From an uncultured Amaricoccus sp. (lineage in GTDB: Bacteria > Pseudomonadota > Alphaproteobacteria > Rhodobacterales > Rhodobacteraceae): a stretch of DNA of 8,099 nt. Below are positions 1 through 5,351 of this stretch, in pieces (positions within the stretch are counted from its first letter, which is position 1; the number at the start of each line of letters is the position of its first letter). The translations under genes and the position numbers were made by a program. The stretch lies in contig NZ_CALLYO010000623.1 of the NCBI RefSeq assembly GCF_937858865.1, forward strand, positions 1 to 8,099. Reading direction: 5' to 3'. The notes under the pieces are model-generated. The model was given only the letters and a program-made list of their open reading frames with translations, was not told where the DNA came from and did not search any database.

Positions 1-836
1 CGGAAGAGGTCGGGATCGCGGTGGTCGGCGCCTCCGGGCGCATGGGGCAGATCCTCGTGCGCACCGTGCAGGAGACGCCGGGGGCGCGGCTCTCCGGCGC
101 CACCGAGCGGCCGGGCCACCCCTGGATCGGCCGCGACCTCGGCGAGGCGATGGGCGGCGCGCCCCTCGGGCTCGTCGTCGAGGACGACCCCCTCCCGGTC
201 TTCGCCCGCAGCCAGGCGGTCCTCGACTTCACCACCCCCGAGGCGGTCCTCGCCCATGCCGAGCTCGCCGCCCAGGCGCGGCTCGTCCACGTCATCGGCA
301 CCACCGGGCTCGAGCGCGAACACCTCGAGCGGCTGGCGGCGGCGGCGCGGCATGCGGTGATCGTTCGGGCGGGCAACATGAGCGTCGGGCTCAACCTCCT
401 CACCGTCCTCGTCCGCAAGGTGGCCGCGACCCTCGGCCCCGACTACGACATCGAGATCGTCGAGATGCACCACCGCGCCAAGGTGGATGCGCCGTCCGGC
501 ACCGCGCTCATGCTCGGCGAGGCGGCAGCCGCCGGACGGCACGTCAACCTCGCCGACGTCTCCGAGCGCGGCCGCGACGGCATCACCGGCGCGCGCGCCG
601 AGGGGGCGATCGGCTTTGCGAGCCTGCGCGGCGGCGACGTCGTCGGCGAGCACGAGATCATCTTCGCCGGCCCGGGCGAGCGGATCGTGCTCCGCCACGT
701 CGCGACCGACCGCAAGCTCTTCGCCCGCGGCGCCGTCCGTGCCGCGCTCTGGGGCCAGAACCGCCCGCCGGGCCAGTATGGCATGCTCGACGTCCTCGGC
801 CTCCACGACCCCGAGGCCGCGATTCCCGACCGCTGA
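1..836 (+). CDS. dapB: 4-hydroxy-tetrahydrodipicolinate reductase (5' end outside window)
   Basis: DapB reduces 4-hydroxy-tetrahydrodipicolinate with NAD(P)H in the cytoplasmic diaminopimelate/lysine pathway, which feeds peptidoglycan. The frame is open from nt 3 and reads [16 protein letters not shown], so the GTG at 21 lies inside the first beta strand and the true start is upstream of the window. Counting that GTG as residue 1, the Rossmann glycine motif GASGRMG is at 3-9 and the GTTG motif at 93-96. The substrate/catalytic block is [15 protein letters not shown] (148-162), with the conserved His pair 150-151, Lys154 and the SGTA substrate loop. The C-terminal [11 protein letters not shown] and [11 protein letters not shown] blocks also match the family. 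Visible length (about 277 residues) agrees with the usual 265-275 plus a short N-terminus. No convincing terminator follows the stop; the cold-shock gene starts 178 bp downstream. Family assignment is firm. Confidence 0.96.
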   Translation, partial: EEVGIAVVGASGRMGQILVRTVQETPGARLSGATERPGHPWIGRDLGEAMGGAPLGLVVEDDPLPVFARSQAVLDFTTPEAVLAHAELAAQARLVHVIGTTGLEREHLERLAAAARHAVIVRAGNMSVGLNLLTVLVRKVAATLGPDYDIEIVEMHHRAKVDAPSGTALMLGEAAAAGRHVNLADVSERGRDGITGARAEGAIGFASLRGGDVVGEHEIIFAGPGERIVLRHVATDRKLFARGAVRAALWGQNRPPGQYGMLDVLGLHDPEAAIPDR

Positions 837-872
837 CCCACACGCCGTTATGCAGGGCGGTTTGCGGCAGGC

Positions 873-899
873 TTGTTTTTGTGGCGGAATCACCGTAAT
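873..899 (+). promoter_or_regulatory. candidate sigma70-type promoter for the cold-shock gene
   Basis: A TTGTTT element (873-878) and a CGTAAT element (894-899) are 15 bp apart. They lie in the only T-rich stretch of the spacer between dapB and the cold-shock gene. Matches to TTGACA and TATAAT are 3/6 and 4/6, and the spacer is short, so this is a weak call from position and composition. It would place the transcript start near 906, just where the folded leader described next begins. Confidence 0.3.
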
Positions 900-906
900 G
901 GCGCAC

Positions 907-993
907 CTCGGTAGGGTTGCCGCCAGAACTTCCGCCGCGTCGGACTTTCGATGCCGGTCCGACGCTACCCGAGCCGCCGCATGCTGCGGGCGG
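907..993 (+). promoter_or_regulatory. structured 5' leader of the cold-shock gene
   Basis: Three inverted repeats lie in the leader. First, a perfect 9-bp stem, 937-945 with 957-965, has an 11-nt loop. Second, an enclosing arm pairs 907-914 with 965-973, with C968 bulged and position 965 shared with the inner stem. Third, 974-981 pairs with 985-993 in an 8-bp stem with G990 bulged and a TGC loop; it ends 6 nt before the Shine-Dalgarno sequence AAGGAG (1000-1005). Long folded leaders are known for E. coli cspA, where they act as thermosensors. A similar role here is inference. In a genome this rich in G and C, some pairing arises by chance. Confidence 0.4.
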
Positions 994-1014
994 TTGTTGA
1001 AGGAGAGACGACGT

Positions 1015-1224
1015 ATGGCGACCGGAACGGTCAAATGGTTCAATGCCACCAAGGGCTACGGCTTCGTGCAGCCCGACGGCGGCGGCAAGGACGTGTTCCT
1101 GCACGTCTCGGCGCTGGAGCGTGCCGGGCTGAACGGAATCGCGGACGGCCAGAAGATCAGCTATGAGCTCGAGACCGGCCGCGACGGCCGCGCCTCGGCC
1201 AGCTCGATCGCCTTGGTGCGCTGA
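1015..1224 (+). CDS. CspA-family cold-shock protein
   Basis: A 69-residue single cold-shock domain, the usual length of a bacterial Csp. These small cytoplasmic five-stranded beta-barrels bind single-stranded RNA/DNA and act as RNA chaperones or antiterminators. The family opening MATGTVKWFN is followed by the RNP1 motif KGYGFV (residues 13-18) and the RNP2 motif VFLHV (27-31), with the aromatic residues Trp8, Phe9, Tyr15, Phe17, Phe28 and His30 that stack on bases. The ATG is set by AAGGAG at 1000-1005, 9 nt upstream. The same frame stays open far upstream into dapB, but only this ATG gives a normal Csp. The gene is monocistronic by layout, with a leader upstream and a strong terminator just downstream. 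Whether it is cold-induced or constitutive cannot be told from sequence, and the paralogue letter cannot be assigned. Confidence 0.96.
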   Translation: MATGTVKWFNATKGYGFVQPDGGGKDVFLHVSALERAGLNGIADGQKISYELETGRDGRASASSIALVR

Positions 1225-1243
1225 CCGCCGGGGATTGAACTTC

Positions 1244-1285
1244 GGGCCCGGCCGCCCCCTGCGGGTGGCCGGGCCCTTCCTTTTT
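1244..1285 (+). terminator. strong intrinsic terminator after the cold-shock gene
   Basis: The arms 1244-1253 (GGGCCCGGCC) and 1267-1276 (GGCCGGGCCC) are perfect complements over 10 bp. The pairing can extend inward by a G-T and three C-G pairs to leave a 5-nt loop at 1258-1262. A T-rich tract, TTCCTTTTT (1277-1285), follows at once. It lies 19 nt after the csp stop codon. The T-tract runs directly into the Shine-Dalgarno sequence of the downstream exporter gene. Confidence 0.88.
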
Positions 1286-1297
1286 CGGAGGCAGGAG

Positions 1298-2221
1298 ATG
1301 CGGGCCGGGCGGTCCGAGAACGTCCGGGGCGCGGGCTTCATGGTCCTCGCCAGCATCGGCTTCTCGATCAACGACGCCTTCATGAAGACCGTGGCCGGCG
1401 AGATCCCGCTCTTTCAGGCCGTCTTCATGCGCGGTCTGATCGCGACGCTGCTCATCGGCATCCTCGCCTGGCGGGCCGGCGGCCTCCGCTATCGCCCCGG
1501 CCGGCGCGACGGGCGCCTCATCGCGATGCGCAGCCTCGGCGAGATCGGCGGCGCCGCCTGCTTCCTCCTCGCGCTCTTCAACATGCCGCTCGCCGGCGCG
1601 ACGGCGATCATGCAGAGCCTGCCGCTGGCGGTCACGCTCGGCGCCGCGCTCTTCCTCGGCGAGCCGGTCGGCTGGCGGCGCTATCTCGCCATCGCCGTGG
1701 GCTTCCTCGGGGTCCTCGTCATCATCCGGCCGGGGACCGATCACTTCAACGCCTACGCCCTCTGGGCGGTCGCCGCCATCGCCTTCGTCGTCATGCGCGA
1801 CCTCAGCACCCGGCGGATGTCCCCCGGCACCCCCGCGATGGCCGTCGTCTTCGTCACCACCGCCGCGCTGACCGTCGCCGCCGGCCTCGGCATCGCCGCG
1901 ACCGGCTGGGCGCCGCTCGCCCCGCGCCACATGGGCGCCTTCCTCGTCGCCGCCCTCTGCCTCCTCGTCGGATACACGGCCGCCTTCGTCGCCATGCGGC
2001 AGGGCGAGATCGGCTTCGTGCAGCCCTTCCGCTACACGCTGCTCCTGTCGGCGATCGTGCTCGGCATCGTGATGTTCGGCGAGTGGCCGGACGCCTGGAT
2101 GCTGGCCGGCAGCGCCATCGTGGTGGCGACCGGCCTTTTCACCCTCCACCGCGAGCAGCGCCGCGGCCGGACGGCGGAGGTCAGCGGCCCGGTACCCGAA
2201 GCAGGCGTGTCCGGCGGTTGA
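1298..2221 (+). CDS. DMT-superfamily (EamA) transporter
   Basis: A 307-residue inner-membrane protein of the drug/metabolite transporter superfamily, whose members usually export metabolites, amino acids or drugs by secondary transport. There are about ten hydrophobic segments in two EamA repeats. Repeat 1 covers roughly residues 11-146 and closes with the family signature FLGEPVGWRRYLAIAVGFLG followed by VIIRPG. Repeat 2 covers roughly 152-284 and closes with FGEWPDAWMLAGSAIVVATG. A polar, probably disordered tail (residues 285-307) follows. The ATG at 1298 is preferred over the more upstream in-frame ATG at 1163, because that one lies inside the cold-shock gene and its extra 45 residues are arginine/proline-rich and unlike the family. 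GGAGG at 1287-1291 is spaced 6 nt from the chosen ATG. Transcription must come from readthrough of the preceding terminator or from a promoter that I could not see. The 3' end overlaps the convergent methyltransferase gene by 41 bp. The substrate cannot be inferred. Confidence 0.9.
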   Translation: MRAGRSENVRGAGFMVLASIGFSINDAFMKTVAGEIPLFQAVFMRGLIATLLIGILAWRAGGLRYRPGRRDGRLIAMRSLGEIGGAACFLLALFNMPLAGATAIMQSLPLAVTLGAALFLGEPVGWRRYLAIAVGFLGVLVIIRPGTDHFNAYALWAVAAIAFVVMRDLSTRRMSPGTPAMAVVFVTTAALTVAAGLGIAATGWAPLAPRHMGAFLVAALCLLVGYTAAFVAMRQGEIGFVQPFRYTLLLSAIVLGIVMFGEWPDAWMLAGSAIVVATGLFTLHREQRRGRTAEVSGPVPEAGVSGG

Positions 2222-2930
2222 GAAGGTGCAGCGACAGCCAGACGAGCGCGAAGACGCCCAGCGTCGGCAGCCAGGCCTCGTCGGCCAGCCCCTGGTGCTC
2301 CTCCGTCCCGAGATCGGCCAGCACGTCGATCAGCGCCAGCGCGAAGACCGCTGCCAGCCAGCCCGGATACTCGCGCCGGAGCACCGAGCGCAGCGAGAAG
2401 GGCAGCGCCGGCCGCTTCCACCCGCGCAGCCGCGGCAGGAAGACCGGCACCTCGGCCGCCCAGGCGCGGTAGGCGTCGCCGAACTTAGCGAGCAGGAACG
2501 CCTCCTCCGCGAGGATGATCCGCTCGTAGTAGACGACGAGAAAGAAGCCGAAGGCGAGCGACAGCAGCAGGTCCTGGGTGAAGAGCATCACGCCCAGGTA
2601 GCTCATGCAGTTGGCGAGATAGAGCGGATTGCGGGTCAGCGAGTAGATGCCGGTGGTGTTGAGCTCGCGCGCCACCTGCCCGCCGGTGTTGCGCCCGGAC
2701 GTCTTGCCCGGCACGAAGCCGACGGTGAAGGCGCGCAGGCCGAGGCCCGCCGCCACCAGGGCGACGCAGGCCGCCTCGTAGAGGTCGCCCCACCCGTGCC
2801 CGAGCGCCCGCTCGAGCGGCTCGCCGCGCCAGACCGCGAGGCCGACCAGCGGCAGGAAGATGAGGAGCACGTAGCTCCGCCGCCGGAACAGCCGCTCCCC
2901 GCTGTCGCGCATCCTGACGTCCAGCAGCAT
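2181..2930 (-). CDS. ICMT/PEMT-like integral membrane methyltransferase
   Basis: A 249-residue membrane protein of the isoprenylcysteine carboxyl methyltransferase / phospholipid methyltransferase-like group, which uses S-adenosylmethionine at the membrane. Hydrophobic segments lie near residues 20-34, 50-70, 104-117 and 119-135. The SAM-binding core is visible as GIYSLTRNPLYLAN (94-107, the family R-x-P-x-Y motif) and YYERIILAEEAFLLAKFG (134-151), followed by YRAWAAEVPVFLP (154-166). About 80 further residues carry two more hydrophobic stretches (188-206, 222-237), beyond the usual end of the fold. The start at 2930 is chosen because a G-rich GGTGGGGGA lies just upstream; longer versions would run into the cupin gene. 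It lies 83 bp downstream of that gene on the same strand, so the two may be cotranscribed. Bacteria lack CaaX prenylation as a rule, so the real acceptor (lipid or small molecule) is unknown. Confidence 0.82.
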   Translation of the reverse strand: MLLDVRMRDSGERLFRRRSYVLLIFLPLVGLAVWRGEPLERALGHGWGDLYEAACVALVAAGLGLRAFTVGFVPGKTSGRNTGGQVARELNTTGIYSLTRNPLYLANCMSYLGVMLFTQDLLLSLAFGFFLVVYYERIILAEEAFLLAKFGDAYRAWAAEVPVFLPRLRGWKRPALPFSLRSVLRREYPGWLAAVFALALIDVLADLGTEEHQGLADEAWLPTLGVFALVWLSLHLLNRRTRLLRVPGR

Positions 2931-2953
2931 GTCATGTCCCCCACCGCCGACGC

Positions 2954-2981
2954 AGAATCGGCCAGCGCCAGCCATAGTCAA
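2954..2981 (-). promoter_or_regulatory. weak candidate promoter for the methyltransferase gene
   Basis: On the minus strand, TTGACT (2981-2976) is followed after 16 bp by GATTCT (2959-2954). The -35 match is 5/6 but the -10 match is only 3/6. Position fits, since the start codon is at 2930. It would give the methyltransferase its own transcript besides any readthrough from the cupin gene. This is tentative. Confidence 0.25.
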
Positions 2982-3013
2982 GCGATCCTGACGCCCGCCT
3001 GACGGGCCGCAGC

Positions 3014-3430
3014 CTAACGGGGGACGAGCCCGTCGAGCTCGGGCAGCAGGACGACGCTTTCCTGCTCGTTCGGATCGGTGCGGGCGATGACGACCGTACA
3101 GGGCGCCCCGGAGCGGTTGGCCGGCAGGTGCGGCAGCCCGGCCGGGATGTAGACCATCTCTCCGGCACGGACGACGGCATGCTGCTCGAGCCGGTCGCCG
3201 TACCACATCTCCGACTCGCCCTCGAGCGCGTAGATCGCCGTCTCGTGGTTCGCGTGCAGATGCGCCCGCGCCCGCTCGCCGGGCTGGAGGGTGAGAAGGT
3301 GCATGCAGATGCCGCGCGCCCCTACCGTCTCGGTCGAGACGCCGGCCGTGTAGGTGAACCCCTGCCTGCCGGCGTAGCTGTCCCTCCCCGGACGCAGGAC
3401 ACGGCAGGTCGGTGTCGCGGGACGTTCCAT
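3014..3430 (-). CDS. small cupin-domain protein
   Basis: A 138-residue single-domain cupin, a beta-barrel that usually binds a divalent metal. Motif 1 is GERARAHLHANHE (residues 51-63), with metal-ligand candidates His57, His59 and Glu63, and Gly71 closing the motif one residue later than the textbook spacing. Motif 2 is an exact match to G-x5-P-x-G-x2-H-x3-N: GEMVYIPAGLPHLPAN (90-105), with ligand His101. The ATG at 3430 is favoured because CCGGAGG (3445-3439) lies 8 nt upstream; an ATG at 3451 has no such site. There is no signal peptide, so it is probably cytoplasmic. Cupins of this size include sugar isomerases, dioxygenases and ligand sensors, and the sequence does not say which. It is the first gene of a likely two-gene unit with the downstream membrane methyltransferase and diverges from a small membrane protein gene. 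Confidence 0.88.
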   Translation of the reverse strand: MERPATPTCRVLRPGRDSYAGRQGFTYTAGVSTETVGARGICMHLLTLQPGERARAHLHANHETAIYALEGESEMWYGDRLEQHAVVRAGEMVYIPAGLPHLPANRSGAPCTVVIARTDPNEQESVVLLPELDGLVPR

Positions 3431-3458
3431 GCTTCGGCCTCCGGGGATCACTTCTCAG

Positions 3459-3487
3459 AGCATAGGCCCGCCGCAGGCCCGGACCAA
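3459..3487 (-). promoter_or_regulatory. candidate sigma70-type promoter of the cupin gene
   Basis: On the minus strand, TTGGTC (3487-3482) and TATGCT (3464-3459) are separated by exactly 17 bp, with 3/6 and 4/6 consensus matches. The implied transcript start, near 3452, gives a leader of about 22 nt that contains the cupin Shine-Dalgarno sequence. The -35 element abuts the inverted repeat at 3488-3527. Confidence 0.4.
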
Positions 3488-3527
3488 CGGCAAATGGGAA
3501 CGGGAGCTGCGCTCCGGGCGTTTGCCG
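3488..3527. repeat. nested inverted repeat between divergent genes
   Basis: The outer arms CGGCAAA (3488-3494) and TTTGCCG (3521-3527) are perfect complements. Pairing can continue inward with one G-T and one G-C pair. Inside sits a second hairpin, GGAGC (3503-3507) with GCTCC (3511-3515) around a TGC loop. The outer right arm ends 3 nt before the Shine-Dalgarno sequence of the small membrane protein gene, and the left arm touches the candidate cupin -35. It could be an operator for both directions or a folded leader of the rightward transcript. No T-tract follows, so a terminator is unlikely. Confidence 0.45.
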
Positions 3528-3541
3528 GGTGGAGGTGAACC

Positions 3542-3835
3542 ATGCTCGGACTGAGACACATCGTCTACATGATGGCCAACGCCGTCATCGTCGGAGGAGC
3601 GATCATCCTGGTCCTGAGCCTCGGCATCGGCGGCTGGCTGACGATCTTCGGGTCGATCGCCGCCGGGACCATCCTCGCCTGGCCGGTCGCGCGACTGGTC
3701 GCGCGCTGGATCAAGATCGAGGATCCGGCCTGGAACGAGGAGAAGGACCGGCCGGTCGCGGCCGAGCGCAGGTATCGGGCCGCCCGGGAGCAGGGGCTGT
3801 CGCCCGAGGCGGCGCATGCGGTGGCGCGACGCTAG
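3542..3835 (+). CDS. small two-helix membrane protein of unknown function
   Basis: I do not recognise the family of this 97-residue protein. A strong Shine-Dalgarno sequence, GGAGGTGA (3531-3538), sits just before the ATG, which supports real translation. Residues 6-28 and 32-54 form two hydrophobic, glycine/alanine-rich segments joined by a tight GIGG turn, as in a helical hairpin. The positively charged RLVARWIK (51-58) after the second helix suggests that the C-terminus is cytoplasmic. The tail (about 59-97) is highly charged and probably helical, rich in Glu/Arg, and ends in [13 protein letters not shown]. There are no cysteines or obvious catalytic residues. proS begins 79 bp downstream on the same strand, so cotranscription is possible. 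It is divergent from the cupin gene. Confidence 0.8.
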   Translation: MLGLRHIVYMMANAVIVGGAIILVLSLGIGGWLTIFGSIAAGTILAWPVARLVARWIKIEDPAWNEEKDRPVAAERRYRAAREQGLSPEAAHAVARR

Positions 3836-3914
3836 CGGGCTTGCGCCGCGGGATTGCGTGGTCGGGGCGCTTCGCCTAAAGCGGCGGGGCCAGAGAGCCG
3901 GAGCCCAGCCAGCC

Positions 3915-5255
3915 ATGCGCCTGACCAAGTATTTCCTGCCCATCCTGCGCGAGACGCCGGCCGAGGCGCAGATCGCGAGCCACCGGCTCATGCTACGCGC
4001 CGGCATGATCCGCCAGGCGAGCGCCGGGATCTATTCCTGGCTGCCGCTCGGCTACAAGGTGCTGCGGCGGATCGAGCAGATCGTGCACGAGGAGCAGCAG
4101 CGGGCCGGGCATATCCCGCTGCTGATGCCGACGCTGCAGCCGGCCGATCTCTGGCGGGAGAGCGGGCGCTACGACGACTACGGGGCGGAGATGCTGCGCA
4201 TCAAGGACCGCCACCAGCGCGACATGCTCTACGGGCCGACCAACGAGGAGCTCATCACCGACATCTTCCGCTCGGCGATCACCTCCTACAAGGATCTGCC
4301 GCTGACGCTCTACCACATCCAGTGGAAGTTCCGCGACGAGGTGCGGCCGCGCTTCGGGGTGATGCGGGGGCGGGAGTTCCTGATGAAGGACGGCTACAAC
4401 TTCGACCTGACCGTCGAAGACGCGATCCACGCCTACAACCGGCATATGGTCAGCTACATCCGCACCTACGAGCGGATGGGGCTGAAGGCGATCCCGATGG
4501 CGGCGGATACCGGGCCGATCGGGGGGGACCACAGCCACGAGTTCCTCGTGCTCGCCCCGACCGGGGAGAGTGCCGTCTACTACGACCGGGCGGTGACGGA
4601 CATGACGCTCGGCGACCGGGCGATCGACTACGACGACCGCGGGCAGGTCAGCGAGATCGTCGCGACCTGGACCGGCCCCTACGCCCGCACCGACGAGCGG
4701 CACGACCCGGCGGCCTTCGCGGAGATCCCGGAGGAGCGGCGGGTCGAGGGGCGGGGGATCGAGGTCGGGCAGATCTTCTTCTTCGGCACCAAGTATTCCG
4801 AGCCGATGAAGGCCCTGGTGGTGAACGAGGCCGGCGAGCGGGTGCCGGTGCAGATGGGCAGCCACGGCATCGGCGTCAGCCGGCTGGTCGGGGCGATCAT
4901 CGAGGCGAGCCACGACGAGAAGGGCATCGTCTGGCCGGAGGGGGTGACGCCCTTCCACGCCGGGATCGTCAACCTCAAGCAGGGGGACGCGGCGGCCGAC
5001 GGGGCCTGCGAGGCGATCTACGCCGGGCTGAGGGCGGCGGGGCTCGATCCGCTCTACGACGACCGCGACGAGCGGGCGGGGGCGAAGTTCGCCACGATGG
5101 ACCTCATCGGGCTGCCCTGGCGGGTCACGGTCGGGCCGCGCGGCCTGGCGAGCGGCGTGGTCGAGCTCACCTCGCGGCGGACCGGCGAGAGCGAGGAGAT
5201 GTCGCCCGAGGCGGCGGTGGCGCGGCTCGCCGGGATCTATGCCGGCGTGCGGTAG
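3915..5255 (+). CDS. proS: prolyl-tRNA synthetase, short form without editing insertion
   Basis: ProRS is a cytoplasmic class II enzyme that charges tRNA-Pro with proline. The N-terminus [18 protein letters not shown] is typical. Class II signatures are visible: the motif 1 region around PLLMPTLQP (68-76), TNEEL (109-113), motif 2 [17 protein letters not shown] (139-155) and motif 3 [10 protein letters not shown] (315-324). The anticodon-binding domain fills the C-terminus, with a conserved [11 protein letters not shown] block (382-392). Length is 446 residues against about 570 for the E. coli type. Between motifs 2 and 3 there is only a short linker instead of the roughly 180-residue INS editing domain, the form known from many alphaproteobacteria. 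The ATG at 3915 matches the family start, while further-upstream in-frame starts give unrelated sequence. Its Shine-Dalgarno is poor (GGAG at 3900-3903, spacing 11). It converges on trkH. Confidence 0.97.
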   Translation: MRLTKYFLPILRETPAEAQIASHRLMLRAGMIRQASAGIYSWLPLGYKVLRRIEQIVHEEQQRAGHIPLLMPTLQPADLWRESGRYDDYGAEMLRIKDRHQRDMLYGPTNEELITDIFRSAITSYKDLPLTLYHIQWKFRDEVRPRFGVMRGREFLMKDGYNFDLTVEDAIHAYNRHMVSYIRTYERMGLKAIPMAADTGPIGGDHSHEFLVLAPTGESAVYYDRAVTDMTLGDRAIDYDDRGQVSEIVATWTGPYARTDERHDPAAFAEIPEERRVEGRGIEVGQIFFFGTKYSEPMKALVVNEAGERVPVQMGSHGIGVSRLVGAIIEASHDEKGIVWPEGVTPFHAGIVNLKQGDAAADGACEAIYAGLRAAGLDPLYDDRDERAGAKFATMDLIGLPWRVTVGPRGLASGVVELTSRRTGESEEMSPEAAVARLAGIYAGVR

Positions 5256-5263
5256 CGCATGCG

Positions 5264-5282
5264 TCCGCACAGTGCGGGCTTT
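5264..5282 (+). terminator. weak candidate terminator after proS
   Basis: Nine nt past the proS stop, CCGCA (5265-5269) pairs with TGCGG (5273-5277) around a CAG loop, with a further T-G pair outside. It is followed by only a short GCTTT. The stem is short and the T-tract is poor, so the call rests mostly on position. Confidence 0.3.
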
Positions 5283-5326
5283 CGCCAACTAGCTGGTACA
5301 TAATGAGAATCGGCGCCGCGTTTACC

Positions 5327-5342
5327 ACCTTTTGACGAAGGT
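5327..5342. other. short inverted repeat in the proS/trkH convergent spacer
   Basis: ACCTT (5327-5331) and AAGGT (5338-5342) are perfect complements around a 6-nt TTGACG loop. The repeat lies 10 nt past the trkH stop codon on the minus strand and about 70 nt past proS. No real T-tract follows in either direction, so it may be only a transcript-end stabilising hairpin or chance. The surrounding stretch (about 5279-5352) is clearly richer in A and T than the rest of the window. Confidence 0.25.
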
Positions 5343-5351
5343 TAATCCTCT

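Noticed and set aside
843..861. Possible terminator just after dapB (CGCC/GGCG)
   Set aside because: The stem is four base pairs with a long loop and only three T residues after it, too weak to call.
487..1014. Open frame upstream and in phase with the cold-shock gene, suggesting a longer fusion protein
   Set aside because: It runs out of frame through dapB and then through the leader, has arginine/serine/alanine-rich composition typical of shadow frames, and the Csp has its own Shine-Dalgarno and a standard N-terminus.
1157..2149. Long minus-strand open frame of 330 codons opposite the exporter
   Set aside because: Its composition is almost entirely Glu, Gly, Ala, Arg and His, the typical antisense shadow of a GC-rich membrane protein gene.
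2226..3002. Plus-strand open frame opposite the methyltransferase
   Set aside because: It is low-complexity Arg/Glu/Gln/Pro sequence with no motif, while the opposite strand encodes a recognisable SAM-dependent membrane enzyme.
2993..3007. GCCCG/CGGGC hairpin as a terminator after the cupin gene
   Set aside because: The stem is only 5 bp and there is no T-tract on the minus strand after it, so it does not separate the two minus-strand genes convincingly.
3993..5288. Minus-strand open frame of 431 codons opposite proS
   Set aside because: It is a repetitive Arg/Val/Asp/Leu/Pro shadow with no recognisable domain, and proS on the other strand is unambiguous.
5342..5345. TTAA in GGTTAAT as a CtrA-type cell-cycle site
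   Set aside because: The consensus needs two TTAA half-sites about 7 bp apart; only one is present, and no start codon lies downstream.
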